Shown one piece after another: positions 62,375-64,000 of a DNA stretch of 64,000 nt. The DNA comes from Malus domestica (taxonomy: Eukaryota > Streptophyta > Magnoliopsida > Rosales > Rosaceae): contig NC_091668.1 of assembly GCF_042453785.1 (NCBI RefSeq), forward strand, positions 24,461,001 to 24,525,000, in the 5' to 3' direction. Within the stretch, counting starts at the first letter, position 1. Each line of letters opens with the position of its first letter. A program made the translations under genes and the position numbers. Below the pieces are notes generated by a model. It had not been told where the DNA came from. It did no database searches and saw only the letters and a list, made by a program, of their open reading frames with translations.

Positions 62375-64000
62375 ACCCGCAGGTGAGTCCTACATGCAGA
62401 ACATCTGTCAGAATGCCGAAAAAGACCTCGTGAGCCACCAACTGCTAACTAGAACCTGGAGGAGCGCAAAACAAAGGTGAGTGGGTCAGTAAAACTAAAA
62501 ATTTTCCAAAACATTTCATTTAAAACATTTTTAACCCCTCACCGAAAAACCTGTATACTTTCCCAGAAAAATAGTATATAAACATATATATACATATATC
62601 ATCAAAACTTCGCTCACCATCTATCAACATAACATCTCAGAAAGAATATGCCATGCCATGCCAAAATATAATATGAATGCATCAATATAATCAGGTGAAA
62701 TAATAAATCAACCGGAGACCCTGCAGTGGTCCTGTATGGCTGATTTTATAGCTCACTATCCCATCCAGCCGGAGTCACCAACTGTGACCTGTACGGCCCT
62801 GCCGGAGTCACCAACTGTGACCTGTACGACACTACACTGCACATAAGTCGGAACTACCTATAGTAGTCTGTACGACTAAGATGGTGAAATAATATGCTCT
62901 AGTGCTTTTCTCATCAATCATCTGTGCACATAATCTAAGGTCACCCACCAGTCGGAACCCCTTTAATGGTCTGTACGACTGGCATGTCGGAACCACCTCT
63001 AGTGGTATGTACGACATCCACCTACTTGGATCCAAGGCGAGTGTGCGGTGTGGTGAATAATATAAGCACTAACACCAGAGGTGCTGGTTATGAGCTCTCA
63101 ACATAATTCACGTAAAATAAATCGTCTGAATAATGTAAAGACTCACATGTGCGTCCACCGCGTCAATTCATATATATATGCATCAATTATCAATTTAAAT
63201 ATCTCAACAATTGCATGCATGGAAATTTAAATCATATTTTCATATAAATGCATTTTCTGGGAAAACAGTAGTATATAGGTAATACGAAAACAAAACTGCC
63301 CACTCACTGGTAAGTCAATGGGTCGTAACCCCCGTGACGTCCCTGGATGCACTCATCCTCGAGATAGGTGTCACCTATATGCGAAACAACTATAAAAACG
63401 TTAATTTAAACACATAACCAACAATTCGAAATAACTTCTCATACGATGCTCAATTTGGGTATATGAATATACCACATCGACCTACTCGACGTCACGGACG
63501 TCGAATTTTTAGAAAATTTTTTGGAAGCTACACGCACCCCCACGCGCCGGAACAGGCACGGGGACACGCGCATCATCCCTAACCTCGCCTCGCAGGACTT
63601 AACTTTCCGGCGGCCGGTTTCCGGCCAAATTTGAAACTCCTTGTTCTCTTTTGTTTCTCAACCATTTTATTCGTATTTTATATCAATTTGAAGCCCCAAA
63701 CATGTAGATTCACGATATACTACTTTAAAGCTCTAAAAACAACTAAATCTCACCGGGAAAATCCAAGAAAAACCGGCCAAACTCGAACCTAGTGATCCCG
63801 ACGTCCAAAACCTTCAAACGAAGCACTCCGAGCTTCCTTGGGACCTCACTAAGCTCACTATAAGCTTAGAATTCCCTGAAACACAACATTTCACGTGTGC
63901 ATGAACAGTTACACAAATTGGGGGGGTTCAGGTTTCCCGTTATATCGAAGGTTTCACTATCTAAAATTAGTACCATTCAACTCAGGATGACGAAATGATG
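62375..64000. repeat. diverged relative of the Gypsy LTR, cut by the window end
   Basis: The sequence parallels the Gypsy LTRs in the same orientation: GGTGAGTCCTA, GAACCTGGAGG.GCGCAAAAC, GAGTGGGTCAGTAAAA, AACCTGTATACTTTCCCAGA, ATCTGTGCACATAATCTAAG, CTACTTGGATCCAAGGCGAG, TGTGCGTCCACCGC, AACAAAACTGCCCACTCAC, TATATGAATATACCAC, CTACTCGACGTCA and AACGAAGCACTCCGAGCTTC. Identity is clearly lower than between the two complete LTRs, and there are extra internal repeats of the form GGAGTCACCAACTGTGACC and GTCTGTACGAC (about 62765-63010). It is an older LTR of the same or a sister family. The rest of that element lies outside the window. Confidence 0.85.

Noticed and set aside
62700-63010. Regularly spaced GTCTGTACGAC-type repeats as a CRISPR-like array
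   Set aside because: Copies are imperfect, spacing is irregular, and the sequence is part of a plant LTR. A CRISPR is not expected in a plant nuclear genome.

Overview
This is a plant nuclear window, most likely a eudicot. The evidence is AT-rich intergenic DNA, genes split by short GT-AG introns, plant-type protein families with organelle transit peptides, tRNA-derived SINEs and many MITEs. A rosaceous tree would fit the style of the repeats, but that is only an impression; nothing in the sequence fixes the species.

Layout. 1-7.4 kb: intergenic DNA made of non-autonomous DNA transposons and foldback repeats, including a clean hAT-type element (5686-6831) with an 8-bp target-site duplication. 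7.4-9.9 kb (-): an F-box/LRR/FBD gene broken by one in-frame TGA, with a SINE in its first intron. 11.3-14.1 kb (+): CUTA (CutA1 domain), six exons, with an Au-like SINE in intron 3. 15.0-17.2 kb (-): a 14-3-3 gene of the GF14 kappa/lambda type, convergent with CUTA. 22.0-23.5 kb (+): an intronless P-class PPR gene. 25.5-27.6 kb (+): organellar PURM (AIR synthetase), seven exons. 28.1-28.9 kb (-): an intronless malate-dehydrogenase-like ORF that has lost its catalytic residues. 29.4-32.4 kb: a PIF/Harbinger transposon remnant (-). 33.4-35.7 kb (-): a small J-domain protein, five exons.

36.7-64 kb is a transposon nest with no recognisable host gene. It holds an L1-type LINE (-) split by a GAACC-repeat DNA element, then a hAT element (-) whose transposase is broken by four in-frame stops. 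An AT-rich minisatellite upstream of that transposase received a Ty3/Gypsy-type LTR element (47002-56109, TSD ATAAT). A Ty1/Copia element (56611-61881, TSD ATTGT) lies next to it. A diverged relative of the Gypsy LTR runs off the right end.

The host genes are unrelated housekeeping genes (metal tolerance, phosphoprotein binding, organellar RNA processing, purine synthesis, chaperone) and form no pathway cluster. I see no convincing new multi-gene system. The points most worth following are the catalytically dead MDH-like ORF, the young LTR element with decayed coding sequence, and the F-box nonsense allele. Exon borders were placed by hand from splice sites and reading phase. Family names rest on recognised motifs, not on a database search.
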